Below, one piece after another: positions 16,716 to 25,240 of a stretch of DNA of 46,959 nt; the first letter of the stretch is position 1, and the number at the start of each line of letters is the position of its first letter. Both the position numbers and the translations under genes were made by a program. The stretch comes from Candidatus Thorarchaeota archaeon. Its GTDB lineage: Archaea; Asgardarchaeota; Thorarchaeia; Thorarchaeales; Thorarchaeaceae. The stretch is from the NCBI GenBank assembly GCA_004524445.1, contig SDNP01000025.1, positions 1 to 46,959 of the forward strand. Reading direction: 5' to 3'. The notes below the pieces were generated by a model. It searched no databases and had not been told where the DNA came from. It saw only the letters and a program-made list of their open reading frames with translations.

Positions 16716-17780
16716 ATGAGTCCAACTTACACGATAAAAAAGGAAAAGATGCAGCAGTTTGTCGAAACCATAGAGGACGAATATGATGTCTATGGACCCG
16801 TGCCCCGACGTACTACGCATGTATTCGATAAGCTTGACGACCCTTCCTTGCTTGACCTTGACTATGATAGTACTATCATGTCACCTAAGAAGTTCTTTCT
16901 TCCTGCAGAACAAAACATGCTATTATTTGATAATGAGTCTGGTACTGTAAAGGATACGATTGATAGAATTGAGCAGATGAAACCTCGCCTTCTTCTAGGC
17001 ATTCATTCTTGTGACATTAATGGCATGCTCTTTCTGGACCGAGTCTTCGGTGGAAAGTATGAGGACCCCTACTATCAAGCTTATCGTGAAAATACTACAG
17101 TAATCGGGCTCAACTGTATAGAGCCCTGCGAGAATGGTTTCTGTCGTTCTGTCAACAAGAATTTCGTGCTTGAAGGATATGATTTGTTTCTGACTGAAAT
17201 ATCCGATTCGCACTATTATGTGCACGTTGGTTCTCCCAAGGGCGACCGTCTTCTGAGTCTTGCTTCCGAGTTCTTCACACGTGCGACTCCTGAAGATGAT
17301 GCGGCTTTCAAACAAGCCTTGAAAAGAAAGCACGAATCGTTGCCAGTAGACCTGCATATTGATCATATTCATGAGTCACTTGATATGGCATGGGATTCTC
17401 CGCTTTGGGAGGAATTAGGCGAAGAGTGCATGAACTGTGGGTCTTGTGCCCTGGTCTGTCCAACCTGCTATTGTTTTGATGTAAGAGATGAACTTGATTT
17501 ATCTCTTCAGAATGGCGAACGAAAACGCAAATGGGATACATGTCTCTATTATGACTTTGCGTTAGTTGCTGGCAATCATAATTTTCGAGAAGAACCTCCT
17601 GTACGTAACAAATATCGCATCTACCACAAGATGCGAGGTGCTATTCATGAGCAGGGCATGATTGCATGTATAGGCTGTGGGAGATGCATTAGTGCATGTC
17701 CTGCAGGGATAAGCATCAAAGATATTCTAAATCAACTTCAAAATCAGTGGGCATCATCCCCCACAGCAATGGAGGGATAA
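16716..17780 (+). CDS. hydB: Group 3b [NiFe]-hydrogenase beta subunit (Fe-S)
   Basis: Electron-transfer subunit of the cytosolic bidirectional NAD(P)-linked hydrogenase/sulfhydrogenase known from Pyrococcus. Two C-terminal [4Fe-4S] motifs are CMNCGSCALVCP (about residue 237) and CIGCGRCISACPAG (about residue 317). Between them, CYCFDVRDE and KWDTCLYYDFA are typical of the family. 354 residues compares with about 367 in P. furiosus HydB. It is the first gene of hydBGDA, four bp before hydG. A TATA-like ACTATAG sits 23 nt before the ATG. Electrons pass between HydG flavin and HydD clusters. Confidence 0.92.
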   Translation: MSPTYTIKKEKMQQFVETIEDEYDVYGPVPRRTTHVFDKLDDPSLLDLDYDSTIMSPKKFFLPAEQNMLLFDNESGTVKDTIDRIEQMKPRLLLGIHSCDINGMLFLDRVFGGKYEDPYYQAYRENTTVIGLNCIEPCENGFCRSVNKNFVLEGYDLFLTEISDSHYYVHVGSPKGDRLLSLASEFFTRATPEDDAAFKQALKRKHESLPVDLHIDHIHESLDMAWDSPLWEELGEECMNCGSCALVCPTCYCFDVRDELDLSLQNGERKRKWDTCLYYDFALVAGNHNFREEPPVRNKYRIYHKMRGAIHEQGMIACIGCGRCISACPAGISIKDILNQLQNQWASSPTAMEG

Positions 17781-17784
17781 GATA

Positions 17785-18633
17785 ATGCAAACTACAGTTA
17801 CAGAAGAAAACGAGTATATTCCAGAAACTGCAAAACTGATTCGAAAGGAGAAAATGACGAAATATGAAACTCTCTTTGAATTTGAGTTTGATAATGAACA
17901 GATTCGAAGAGCGTTCGACTATAATCCGGGTCAATTCATGCAACTGAGCATTTTTGGCATCGGTGAAGCTCCCTTCTCAATAAGCTCTACTCCTACCAGA
18001 ATGGGTCGACTTGAGTTTGGCATCCGTAGAACGGGAGATGTTACAGAAGCAATTCATGACCTTGAACTAGGTGACAAAATTGGGTTAAGAGGCCCGTATG
18101 GAAATGGTTTCCCCATGAAGAAACTTCGTGGGAAGAATATCCTCTTTGTTGCCGGCGGTATCGGCTTGGTGCCTCTAAGGTCGGTCATCAACTATGTGGC
18201 TGACCGCCGCACACAATATGGCGATGTTACTATCATGTACGGGGCATGCCTCCCGGAAGAGAGAGTATTTGTGAATGAACTGGAAAATGTTTGGCCAAAG
18301 GTTCCCGATTTCGATGTTAATCAAACTGTTGATGAATGTCGTGAAACCTGGCAAGGAAATGTCGGTGTGGTGACGACACTTTTCGACAAGGTTGATGTTG
18401 ATGCTTCAGACACTGTGGCTCTAATCTGCGGACCCCCGGTTATGTACAAATTTGTTGTTGCAGACCTATTGAAGCTCGGCTTTGGTCGTGATGAAATCCT
18501 TCTATCGCTCGAGCGAAGAATGAAATGTGGAATAGGAAAATGTGCACATTGTCAGGTCGGGCACAAACTAACCTGCATGGATGGTCCAGTGTTTACCTAT
18601 TTTGAGGCTGAACGATTAGTGGAGAGTATCTAG
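17785..18633 (+). CDS. hydG: Group 3b [NiFe]-hydrogenase gamma subunit (FAD, NAD(P)-binding)
   Basis: Ferredoxin-NADP-reductase-like subunit where NAD(P)H exchanges electrons. The FAD site is PFSISSTP with GQFMQLS before it, and the nucleotide site is VAGGIGLVPLRS then YGACLPEERVF and CGPPVMYK. The C-terminal [2Fe-2S] cysteine set is C-x4-C-x2-C-x7-C within MKCGIGKCAHCQVG. 282 residues is near the P. furiosus length. GGAGG lies nine bases before the ATG. It lies between hydB and hydD with short gaps, so the four genes are one transcript. Confidence 0.93.
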   Translation: MQTTVTEENEYIPETAKLIRKEKMTKYETLFEFEFDNEQIRRAFDYNPGQFMQLSIFGIGEAPFSISSTPTRMGRLEFGIRRTGDVTEAIHDLELGDKIGLRGPYGNGFPMKKLRGKNILFVAGGIGLVPLRSVINYVADRRTQYGDVTIMYGACLPEERVFVNELENVWPKVPDFDVNQTVDECRETWQGNVGVVTTLFDKVDVDASDTVALICGPPVMYKFVVADLLKLGFGRDEILLSLERRMKCGIGKCAHCQVGHKLTCMDGPVFTYFEAERLVESI

Positions 18634-18645
18634 GAGGTTCCAAAA

Positions 18646-19419
18646 ATGACTGAAGTAAGCAAACCAAAAGTAGGAATCTTCGGCCTTACAGGATGTGCAG
18701 GCTGCCAATTGAACATCCTCAATATTGAGGATCACCTACTGGAAATTCTTGGATTAGTAGACATAACTACCTGGGTTATGGCTAAAGCTGAGAACTCTGA
18801 TGGCCCATGGGACATAGCTTTCGTAGAAGGCTCTGTTGCAAAGGCCTCAGAGATAGAGCGCGTCAAGAAGATACGTGAAAAATCAAAGATACTAGTTGCC
18901 ATAGGTGCATGCGCCACTCATGGCGGATTGCCTGGCATCCGCAATTTCCGTGATATGGAAAAGATGAAGCAAACAGTTTATGGTGACCAGACGGATCATC
19001 TTGATGTAATTGAGATTAAGCCGGTTTCTCATTACGTTGATGTTGATGCTGAGCTGCCAGGTTGTCCAATGAATAAGAACGACTTTATCAATGCCGTCAA
19101 GGCACTGGCAGTTGGCAAAACACCGCCCGTTGCGAATTATTCAGTTTGCTATGAATGCAGAATCCGTGAAAATGCCTGCCTTCTTAATGAAGGCAAATTC
19201 TGCATGGGTCCGGTCACTCAGGCTGGATGTGATGCACTTTGTCCAACACATGGTGCAACGTGTGAGGGTTGTAGAGGCCCTGTGGCGCAGGTAAACTGGG
19301 GTGCAGAATATAAAATTTTGAAAGACTTGGGCGCAACAAAGGAAATGATACTTCGCAAGTTCCTCAAATACTGCCCATCAAGTTCAGATATGGACGAATT
19401 CAAGGAGTTGGAAATCTAA
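18646..19419 (+). CDS. hydD: Group 3b [NiFe]-hydrogenase delta (small) subunit
   Basis: Small subunit that wires the NiFe site to HydB. Proximal cluster ligands are C17 and C20 (LTGCAGCQ), then the cysteines in IGACATHGG and PGCPMN. Cysteine-rich motifs in the last third (CYECRIRENACLL, FCMGPVTQAGCDALCP, CEGCRGP) supply the further [4Fe-4S] clusters as in other group 3 enzymes. AGGAGG lies nine bases before the ATG. The stop overlaps the hydA start (TAATG), which suggests translational coupling. No twin-arginine signal, so the enzyme is cytosolic. Confidence 0.94.
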   Translation: MTEVSKPKVGIFGLTGCAGCQLNILNIEDHLLEILGLVDITTWVMAKAENSDGPWDIAFVEGSVAKASEIERVKKIREKSKILVAIGACATHGGLPGIRNFRDMEKMKQTVYGDQTDHLDVIEIKPVSHYVDVDAELPGCPMNKNDFINAVKALAVGKTPPVANYSVCYECRIRENACLLNEGKFCMGPVTQAGCDALCPTHGATCEGCRGPVAQVNWGAEYKILKDLGATKEMILRKFLKYCPSSSDMDEFKELEI

Positions 19420-20699
19420 TGGCTACGGATAGCATTAACATTGAGCATATAGCACGAGTAGAAGGACATGGCTCCCTCTACGTTACAACTGAAAATGGTG
19501 AACTTGTAGATGTAAAAATGTCTGTTGACGAGGGTGCCCGACTTTTCGAAGCATTTCTTGTTGGCAGAGAATACACAGAAGTCCCTGAGATGGCATGTAG
19601 AATTTGTGCAATTTGCAGTGCTTCTCATCGAGTTGTATCAACAAAAGCTGTTGAGAAAGCGATGGGGATAGAAGTGTCAAAGCAAGATGACGATCTTAGA
19701 CGACTCCTAGTATGGGGTGAATACATAGAATCTCATATCCTCCATGCACTCTATCTAGCCCTGCCAGACTATATTGGACATGAGAGTGTAATCTCAGCAG
19801 CGGCTGATTTTCCAGACGTCGTAAAAATAGCACTCAAGCTGAAGAAGCTCGGAAATGACATGCAAATTTTGCCCGGTGGCCGAGAAGTCCACCAAGTGAC
19901 TCCTATGGTTGGAGGGTTTAGTATATACCCATCCCATCAGGCTCTTGAGGCAATTCGTGATAGAGTTCAGAATGCACGAGCTGACTTGCAGACCTGTGTT
20001 GATGTGTGGGCAGGATTAGATGAGATTCCGTTCGAAAGGCAAACCGAATTTGTTGGCTTGAGAAGAGATGATGAATATGCTCTAGTAGATGGAGATCTTG
20101 CCTCCCTCGGTGGCATGAGAACCCCTGTAGAAGACTACAGAGAGTATATCAAAGAACGTATTCCTCCGTACAGCTTTGCCAAAGCCGGCGAGCTTGATGG
20201 CAAGGGGTTCTTCGTGGGTGCACTTGCTCGAATGAATATCAATAGGGACCTTCTGTCTCCATTCGCAAAGAAAGTTGTCGACCAATTAGGAATCGAGCTA
20301 CCTAATTACAACATATTCCTCAACAATGCGGCTCAACTCGTGGAAACTGCTCAAGTGTTTGATATGGCAGAAGATACAATCGATAGCCTATTGAAAAGCG
20401 ACTTGGAGTGGCATGAGCCTGAAACAGCACCAAAGGCTGGCAAAGGAACCCACATCACCGAAGCACCACGTGGCTCACTCGTTCATTCATACGAGTTTGA
20501 TAGTGATGGTCTTTTGAAGAAGGCAGATATCATAACCCCTACTGCAATGAACTATACCAATTTGGAAGAGGATGTTCGGGCCTTTTACCCACAAATCAAA
20601 AACGGTAGCAGAGATGAGATTATGCTTAATTTGAACCGCTTGATTAGGGCATACGATCCTTGTATCAGTTGTTCGTGCCATCTCGCAGAGATAGAATAG
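19419..20699 (+). CDS. hydA: Group 3b [NiFe]-hydrogenase alpha (large, catalytic) subunit
   Basis: Holds the NiFe active site for reversible H2 oxidation. Nickel ligands are C63 and C66 (CRICAICSASH) and C415 and C418 (DPCISCSCH). Length 426 compares with 428 in P. furiosus. Only five residues (LAEIE) follow H421, the usual maturation cleavage point, so any removed tail is very short. An extra cysteine, C420, lies inside the C-terminal motif. The gene ends in a strong hairpin terminator. No maturation (hyp) genes or protease are in the window. Group 3b enzymes can also reduce elemental sulfur or polysulfide; a CoA-disulfide-reductase-like gene lies 2 kb downstream. Confidence 0.95.
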   Translation: MATDSINIEHIARVEGHGSLYVTTENGELVDVKMSVDEGARLFEAFLVGREYTEVPEMACRICAICSASHRVVSTKAVEKAMGIEVSKQDDDLRRLLVWGEYIESHILHALYLALPDYIGHESVISAAADFPDVVKIALKLKKLGNDMQILPGGREVHQVTPMVGGFSIYPSHQALEAIRDRVQNARADLQTCVDVWAGLDEIPFERQTEFVGLRRDDEYALVDGDLASLGGMRTPVEDYREYIKERIPPYSFAKAGELDGKGFFVGALARMNINRDLLSPFAKKVVDQLGIELPNYNIFLNNAAQLVETAQVFDMAEDTIDSLLKSDLEWHEPETAPKAGKGTHITEAPRGSLVHSYEFDSDGLLKKADIITPTAMNYTNLEEDVRAFYPQIKNGSRDEIMLNLNRLIRAYDPCISCSCHLAEIE

Positions 20700-20710
20700 A
20701 GAAGCTTTGA

Positions 20711-20752
20711 AAGAGCTCCTATATTTGGAGCTCTTGCTTTCTTACTTTTTTT
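20711..20752 (+). terminator. Hairpin terminator of the hydrogenase operon
   Basis: AAGAGCTCC pairs perfectly with GGAGCTCTT across a seven-base loop (20711-20735). It is followed by a T-rich run ending in seven T residues. It starts 12 bp after the hydA stop. Confidence 0.8.
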
Positions 20753-20758
20753 CAGTGT

Positions 20759-20890
20759 TTACCCCTTGTGGAATCTGATATCACCGGCTAGGATTTCTTT
20801 GACCTGCATCTTCACAGGCATCGGGGAAACCCTTTTGTCCACTGATGTACAAACGAGGAAGTCAACAGGTTGATGAGATGTTATACCCAT
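20759..20890 (-). CDS. Possible 43-residue small protein
   Basis: A minus-strand frame begins MGITSHQPVDFLVC and ends VKEILAGDIRFHKG. It looks protein-like, with alternating hydrophobic residues and few rare features. I do not recognise it. Its ATG overlaps the ATG of the plus-strand membrane protein gene at 20889 by two bases, so the two genes would start back to back with no room for promoters. Either this frame is chance or the membrane protein starts further in, at 20916. No ribosome site is obvious. Confidence 0.25.
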   Translation of the reverse strand: MGITSHQPVDFLVCTSVDKRVSPMPVKMQVKEILAGDIRFHKG

Positions 20891-22502
20891 GACGCGGCAA
20901 ACACCACGATTATTCATGATAGGTTTAGCAGGATTCTTCGTACTCATACTTTTTAGCTCTGTGACCCTCACTTCTGCCCAATCCTTTGGTGATAACTGGG
21001 TCGAAGACTCCCGATTGCATATCTATTTGGAGTTTGACAACCGGCCGATTGTTACTGCGGGAGAGTCCAATCCAATTATCATTAATCAAGAGGAACCCAT
21101 GACACTATACCTGCAGCTCAACGTAACAAATGATGTGCCTTTAAACATCTCAGGACAAATTTGGTTTTACTACAATGGCATTGCTGTATTTCCCTTAGAA
21201 GTGCGAGCTCCTGGGAGTAATTCCTCTTGGCTAGTTCTGCCCCATGATTATCCTATTCCTGGAGTTGCTGCTGATCTCAACATGGGTGAGCTATTGAGTG
21301 TGGCAGGTATTCCGATTTCTACGGGAATTTTCCAAGTATCTCTCAATTTCTCATATTACGAGATGGACTCTACTGATGCCTCAAGAAGTAGTGTCCTGCA
21401 TACGCTGGGTACTCAATTCTACGTTTCCATTCCACCTGAATCTATCATTGATGTGATAACTACTCCTGCGGGTGCAGCTGCAACCGTTGCTACGATTGGA
21501 GCAGTTACAGGTCTTGGAAAAGGAATCTGGACTATCTTAGATGGAATTCAGACAGCTCATAAAGTGCGGAGCATCCAAAAGAAAGCGTCGGAAATACGTT
21601 CACTTCCAAATCTTACTGTTCTCGGTGCACTCCCAGCTCTTTTTGCTATAGTAGCAGGAATGACCAAACTGAAGAAGAAAAAAAGTAAAGAAGAAGACAC
21701 CGAAAGTGATGCCGAGAAAGAGCAAAGGGAGAAGATTAGTGAATATCGGCTTCGTCAGCGGTTAAGAGAAGTCGCACCGGAGTCATGGCCTCAGGAAAAA
21801 TGTCCCAATTGCCTGAGAAAATGGAGCAAAGACAAGGCATTCTGCAAGAAGTGCAATCTGGATACGGAGAGCGCAAAGAGAGCATATACAGAAGTACTTC
21901 TTGATAAGGTAGAACCATCACTAAAACTGCTCAATAAAAAGAAATCCATCTCCGTGCGTAAGCTTGCCAAGAAGACCAAATCGAACGAATATAACGCAGG
22001 TGTTGTGGCCGCCGCAATGGTAGATGTTGGTCTAACAGAAGTTTCCAAGGTTGAAACACCCATCAAGAGCTTTGTTCTAAATGTTGGTGGTCTTCTTTTC
22101 TTGGTGTTGACTTGGCAGCAGTTGTTGGGTGGTGCGGCTAGTCAATGGCAGACAACTCTAACCATAGTCGGGGCTGGCATGTCTCTAGCTGTCATAGTGG
22201 CACTGTTCTTCGCTAGGAGAACACAAGTGAAGAAATTGAGAGCAGAGATCGAGCTCGATGATATGGATGGCGACACGTCGTTTGAAGAACTACCACCACC
22301 AGAGCAAAAACCTGCTGAAGAAAATGATATGCGCGATATGAGTGGACAACCCCAAATGGATAGTGAGCTTAAAGAAGACGAATCCGATTTGGAGTTGCAA
22401 CCCTCTTATGAGCAGGAGCATCACCCTTCGCCTGATGATCAGTCAGAAGAACCCGAGCGTGAGTCATTAACTCCTGAGGAACTTGAAAAGGAAAAGAAGT
22501 AA
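20889..22502 (+). CDS. Membrane protein with extracytoplasmic domain, zinc ribbon and acidic tail
   Basis: Unknown function, 537 residues. An N-terminal signal or anchor lies at about 9-30, then a beta-rich extracytoplasmic domain to about 190 with N-glycosylation sequons. Two hydrophobic segments (about 195-215 and 238-255) and a lysine-rich stretch follow. A zinc ribbon, CPNC (305-308) paired with CKKC, comes next, and then a short helical region like a small winged helix (KKSISVRKLAKKTKS). Two more helices lie at about 394-440, and the tail is very acidic, rich in Glu and Pro. The zinc ribbon and tail should be cytosolic, giving a protein that spans the membrane and could signal or scaffold. 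An alternative ATG is at 20916. It follows the hydrogenase operon after a terminator, so it is separately transcribed. Confidence 0.8.
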   Translation: MTRQTPRLFMIGLAGFFVLILFSSVTLTSAQSFGDNWVEDSRLHIYLEFDNRPIVTAGESNPIIINQEEPMTLYLQLNVTNDVPLNISGQIWFYYNGIAVFPLEVRAPGSNSSWLVLPHDYPIPGVAADLNMGELLSVAGIPISTGIFQVSLNFSYYEMDSTDASRSSVLHTLGTQFYVSIPPESIIDVITTPAGAAATVATIGAVTGLGKGIWTILDGIQTAHKVRSIQKKASEIRSLPNLTVLGALPALFAIVAGMTKLKKKKSKEEDTESDAEKEQREKISEYRLRQRLREVAPESWPQEKCPNCLRKWSKDKAFCKKCNLDTESAKRAYTEVLLDKVEPSLKLLNKKKSISVRKLAKKTKSNEYNAGVVAAAMVDVGLTEVSKVETPIKSFVLNVGGLLFLVLTWQQLLGGAASQWQTTLTIVGAGMSLAVIVALFFARRTQVKKLRAEIELDDMDGDTSFEELPPPEQKPAEENDMRDMSGQPQMDSELKEDESDLELQPSYEQEHHPSPDDQSEEPERESLTPEELEKEKK

Positions 22503-22650
22503 CTTTAGAACAAAAATGATAACGTTCCTTCCTCACCAGATACGATGCCGTAGTGTTAAGTATCAACCTGTAAAAAACTGACTATCGTTCATGGGCAATT
22601 AGAAACAGTGAATAGGGACTTTTTTTCGAGATGTAAGTGAGGAATAAAGA

Positions 22651-24012
22651 ATGATTCGGAAGATTGCAGTCATCGGTTGCGGTGCAGCTGGTGCAACTGC
22701 CGCAATGCAAGCTAGGAAACACGATAGAAAAGCGGAGATCACGGTGTTTAACAGAGAGCAGTACTCTCAATACTCACGATGTGGCCTCCCGTATACTATC
22801 TCTGGAAAAGTCCGAGAGTTCGAAGACCTCATCTTAATGCCACTTGATAATTGGGATATGTTGAAAATTGATGCCAAATTGTCCACGAATGTCACCAGCA
22901 TTGATCATGATGCGAAAGAATTGGAATATGAAGACGAATCGGGCAAAGGCACATTGGAATATGACGCAATCATTTTCGCGACTGGCGCGGAGAATGCTGA
23001 CCCTCCAATCAAGGGTTTGGATAAGAACCGGGTCTATGGGCTTAGAACTATTGACGATGCGAAGATGCTAGCGAAAGAGGCTGAAAATGCCGAGAAGATA
23101 GTTGTTATCGGTGGAGGCCTAGTTGGAATGGAAACCGCTGAAGCATTCGTTGAGCGCGGCTTAGATGTAACTGTTGTAGAGTTCCTTCCAAATTGCCTCC
23201 TGGCCATGGTTGACCCTGACATAGCAGATATCATAGAAGAGCATTGCAAAGGGCATGGCCTCAAGATTCTTACGAACACTGCTGCGCAAGAAATAGTTGG
23301 TGATAAAGAACCGAGTGGAGTAATCGTCAAAAACCGAGAATCTGGTGAGGAAAGCGAAATTCCCACTGACGCAGTTGTGGTCGCAACTGGAGTGCGTGCC
23401 ATAACAGAATTAGCTGAGAGCATCGGAGTCGAGATTGGCCCAACAAAAGCAATTAAAACGAATGAGAAGATGCAGACCAACCTGGAGGATGTCTATGCTG
23501 TTGGTGACTGCGCGGAAAACCTCGAATTTATCACCCGTAATCCAATCACCATGGGCTTGGGAACAATTGCCGTACGGGAAGGAAGAGTTGCTGGGATCAA
23601 TGCTGCCGGTGGGGATGTAACTTTTCCAGGAATTGTGGGTGCAAAAGTGACGAAGCTATTTGGCCTTGAAATCGCTAGTACTGGGATGACTGACAGTCTG
23701 GCCGAAAAACTGGAAGTGCAAGTGAAGAAAGGCTCAATCAAGGGACTAACAAAACCTCCCTACTATGTTGGTGGAAAGGACATTAAGGTCAAAACATATT
23801 TCCGCAAGGAAGATGGAAGACTGGTGGGCGGTCAGCTAGTGGGTGTTGAAGACGCCGCTATGAGACTTAATGTCATAACAATCGGTATTCAAAACGATGT
23901 GGATGTTGCTGAATTCTTTGATTTCGAGAACTGTTATGCTCCCGCTATTTGTGATACCTGGGACCCACTCGTTCAATCAGCAGATGCTGCAAGACGAAGA
24001 CTGCGGATGTAG
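22651..24012 (+). CDS. CoA-disulfide reductase / NAD(P)H oxidase-family flavoenzyme
   Basis: Single-cysteine member of the pyridine nucleotide-disulfide oxidoreductases, 453 residues. FAD motif IGCGAAGATAA is at 8-18, the redox cysteine is C44 in SRCGLPYT, the NAD(P) motif is VIGGGLVGMETAEA, and the second FAD motif is YAVGDCAE. The dimerisation domain ends in a CYAPAICDTWDPL segment where CoA-disulfide reductases usually read YAPP-x-S. Here C428 and C434 flank it. Relatives in Pyrococcus reduce CoA disulfide, sulfur (NSR) or O2. GAGG and an AT-rich spacer precede the ATG. Nearness to a group 3b sulfhydrogenase supports a sulfur or redox-stress role, by inference. A hairpin terminator follows. 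Confidence 0.88.
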   Translation: MIRKIAVIGCGAAGATAAMQARKHDRKAEITVFNREQYSQYSRCGLPYTISGKVREFEDLILMPLDNWDMLKIDAKLSTNVTSIDHDAKELEYEDESGKGTLEYDAIIFATGAENADPPIKGLDKNRVYGLRTIDDAKMLAKEAENAEKIVVIGGGLVGMETAEAFVERGLDVTVVEFLPNCLLAMVDPDIADIIEEHCKGHGLKILTNTAAQEIVGDKEPSGVIVKNRESGEESEIPTDAVVVATGVRAITELAESIGVEIGPTKAIKTNEKMQTNLEDVYAVGDCAENLEFITRNPITMGLGTIAVREGRVAGINAAGGDVTFPGIVGAKVTKLFGLEIASTGMTDSLAEKLEVQVKKGSIKGLTKPPYYVGGKDIKVKTYFRKEDGRLVGGQLVGVEDAAMRLNVITIGIQNDVDVAEFFDFENCYAPAICDTWDPLVQSADAARRRLRM

Positions 24013-24022
24013 GTTGGATAAT

Positions 24023-24051
24023 GAGCCAAATCGAGAGATATTGGCTCTTTT
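24023..24051 (+). terminator. Hairpin terminator after the CoA-disulfide-reductase-like gene
   Basis: GAGCCAA (24023-24029) pairs with TTGGCTC (24041-24047), followed by TTTT and a T-rich stretch. It sits between convergent genes. Confidence 0.6.
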
Positions 24052-24077
24052 ATCCTTGTTTTCTGTGAGATTCTCAG

Positions 24078-24548
24078 TCATCGGATAACTGTGATGTTGT
24101 CCAGTACATATTGGAATGAACTCACTTGGGTTGGTGAGCTCGGAATAAGTAGTATCCTCTCAATCTCTGTATCGCTTTTCGAATGGTCGAAAATTGCTTT
24201 TCCTATTTCTTCTGCAATTTCCCAACTTGGCACATGTCCGGCCTCAAGCCCAAACGTGAGAATCCCGACATCTGACTGGAATAACCTATCAGCCTTCCTG
24301 AGGGCTTTCATGGTCGTCTTGAAGATTTTTTCTCTTCGATTTGGGTCCTGCATGGTTACTTTCGGCCAGTATTCAACATTCTCCGCTGTTTCCACTTCTT
24401 GTATTGAAATTCCAAGTGTTGATTTCTGACTAGAAGTGAGCCCTGCATCAAGGGAGGTCTCTTCTGACTTTACGATGAATCCTAAGTTGTTTTTTTCATA
24501 GGGACCCATCTCGATAGATACGTGGATATCATCGAAAAGCCATTCCAT
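24078..24548 (-). CDS. Degenerate macro-domain-like protein (tentative)
   Basis: 156 residues, not recognised by motif alone. Its C-terminal half follows the neighbouring macro domain element by element: a helix KTTMKALRKADRL, strand and loop ILTFGLEAGHVPSWE against IAFPAIGAGVGGLSTE, a helix EIGKAIFDH, then strand ERILLIPSS against QRVFLVGYS, and a last helix. The N-terminal half lacks the NAANSDL ADP-ribose loop. I infer a diverged macro fold that has lost or changed ligand binding. The gap to the upstream macro gene is only six bases, so the two are co-transcribed and may pair. Without a structure prediction this remains tentative. Confidence 0.6.
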   Translation of the reverse strand: MEWLFDDIHVSIEMGPYEKNNLGFIVKSEETSLDAGLTSSQKSTLGISIQEVETAENVEYWPKVTMQDPNRREKIFKTTMKALRKADRLFQSDVGILTFGLEAGHVPSWEIAEEIGKAIFDHSKSDTEIERILLIPSSPTQVSSFQYVLDNITVIR

Positions 24549-24554
24549 CTTTTT

Positions 24555-25049
24555 TCAACTCTTGATGATTCGTTCTATTATTTTATACGCATTGTCACTA
24601 TAGCCCACTAAGAAAACTCTTTGCACTGACAAGTCTTCTTCTTGTGATTCTATTCCTTCCAATATTGCTCGGATTGATTCTTCGGTGGATAGGCCTCCAA
24701 CGCCTGCACCAATTGCTGGAAAGGCTATGGATTGAACTCCATTCTGACTTGCGAGGTTCATTGCATGTTTCACTGAAAACTCTACATTCACTACTGTCGC
24801 TCTTCCTCCAGGTGGCATTCCAGCTGCATGAATCACGTATTTTGCAGGCAGATTACCAGCAGAAGTTATTACCGCCTCTCCCGGTCTGACAGGTCCTTGT
24901 TCCATTGCTTCTTTCTCAATACTGTCTCCACCTTTCCGCTTGATAGCTCCAGCGACTCCAGCTCCCATCCAGAGATCTGAATTAGCCGCGTTAACAATGG
25001 CGTCAACCTCTAGTTCTGTTATGTCCCCTTTATGTGAAACTATCTCCAT
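24555..25049 (-). CDS. Macro domain protein (ADP-ribose binding or hydrolase)
   Basis: Single macro domain of 164 residues. Loop 1 is IVNAANSDLWMGAGVAGAI, holding the ADP-ribose contacts N-AAN and the glycine-rich turn. AFPAIGAGVGGLSTEES is the second phosphate loop. Members bind ADP-ribose, remove it from proteins or nucleic acid, or deacetylate O-acetyl-ADP-ribose. It is co-directional with the macro-like gene six bases downstream. A Nudix hydrolase is divergent next to it, which makes an ADP-ribose or nucleotide clean-up function attractive. Confidence 0.92.
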   Translation of the reverse strand: MEIVSHKGDITELEVDAIVNAANSDLWMGAGVAGAIKRKGGDSIEKEAMEQGPVRPGEAVITSAGNLPAKYVIHAAGMPPGGRATVVNVEFSVKHAMNLASQNGVQSIAFPAIGAGVGGLSTEESIRAILEGIESQEEDLSVQRVFLVGYSDNAYKIIERIIKS

Positions 25050-25240
25050 TGGAATTCACAACTGAATAGGCCACTCGTCATCTCTGTCTCATTGATTAGC
25101 CGTTATTATATGAAAAACATTTTCCCACTCCAAAAACCCTATCTTTGAAATGTGCTGCTTAATGCTGGGCGACAAAGCTGACTGGCATTCCTCAAGATGA
25201 ATACGCTGCTCTAGTAGAGAAATATGGTTCTCCCAGGCAA

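Noticed and set aside
23034..23480. A 148-codon antisense frame under the CoA-disulfide-reductase-like gene.
   Set aside because: Serine/threonine-rich reverse reading of a conserved enzyme with complete FAD and NAD motifs; no start signal.
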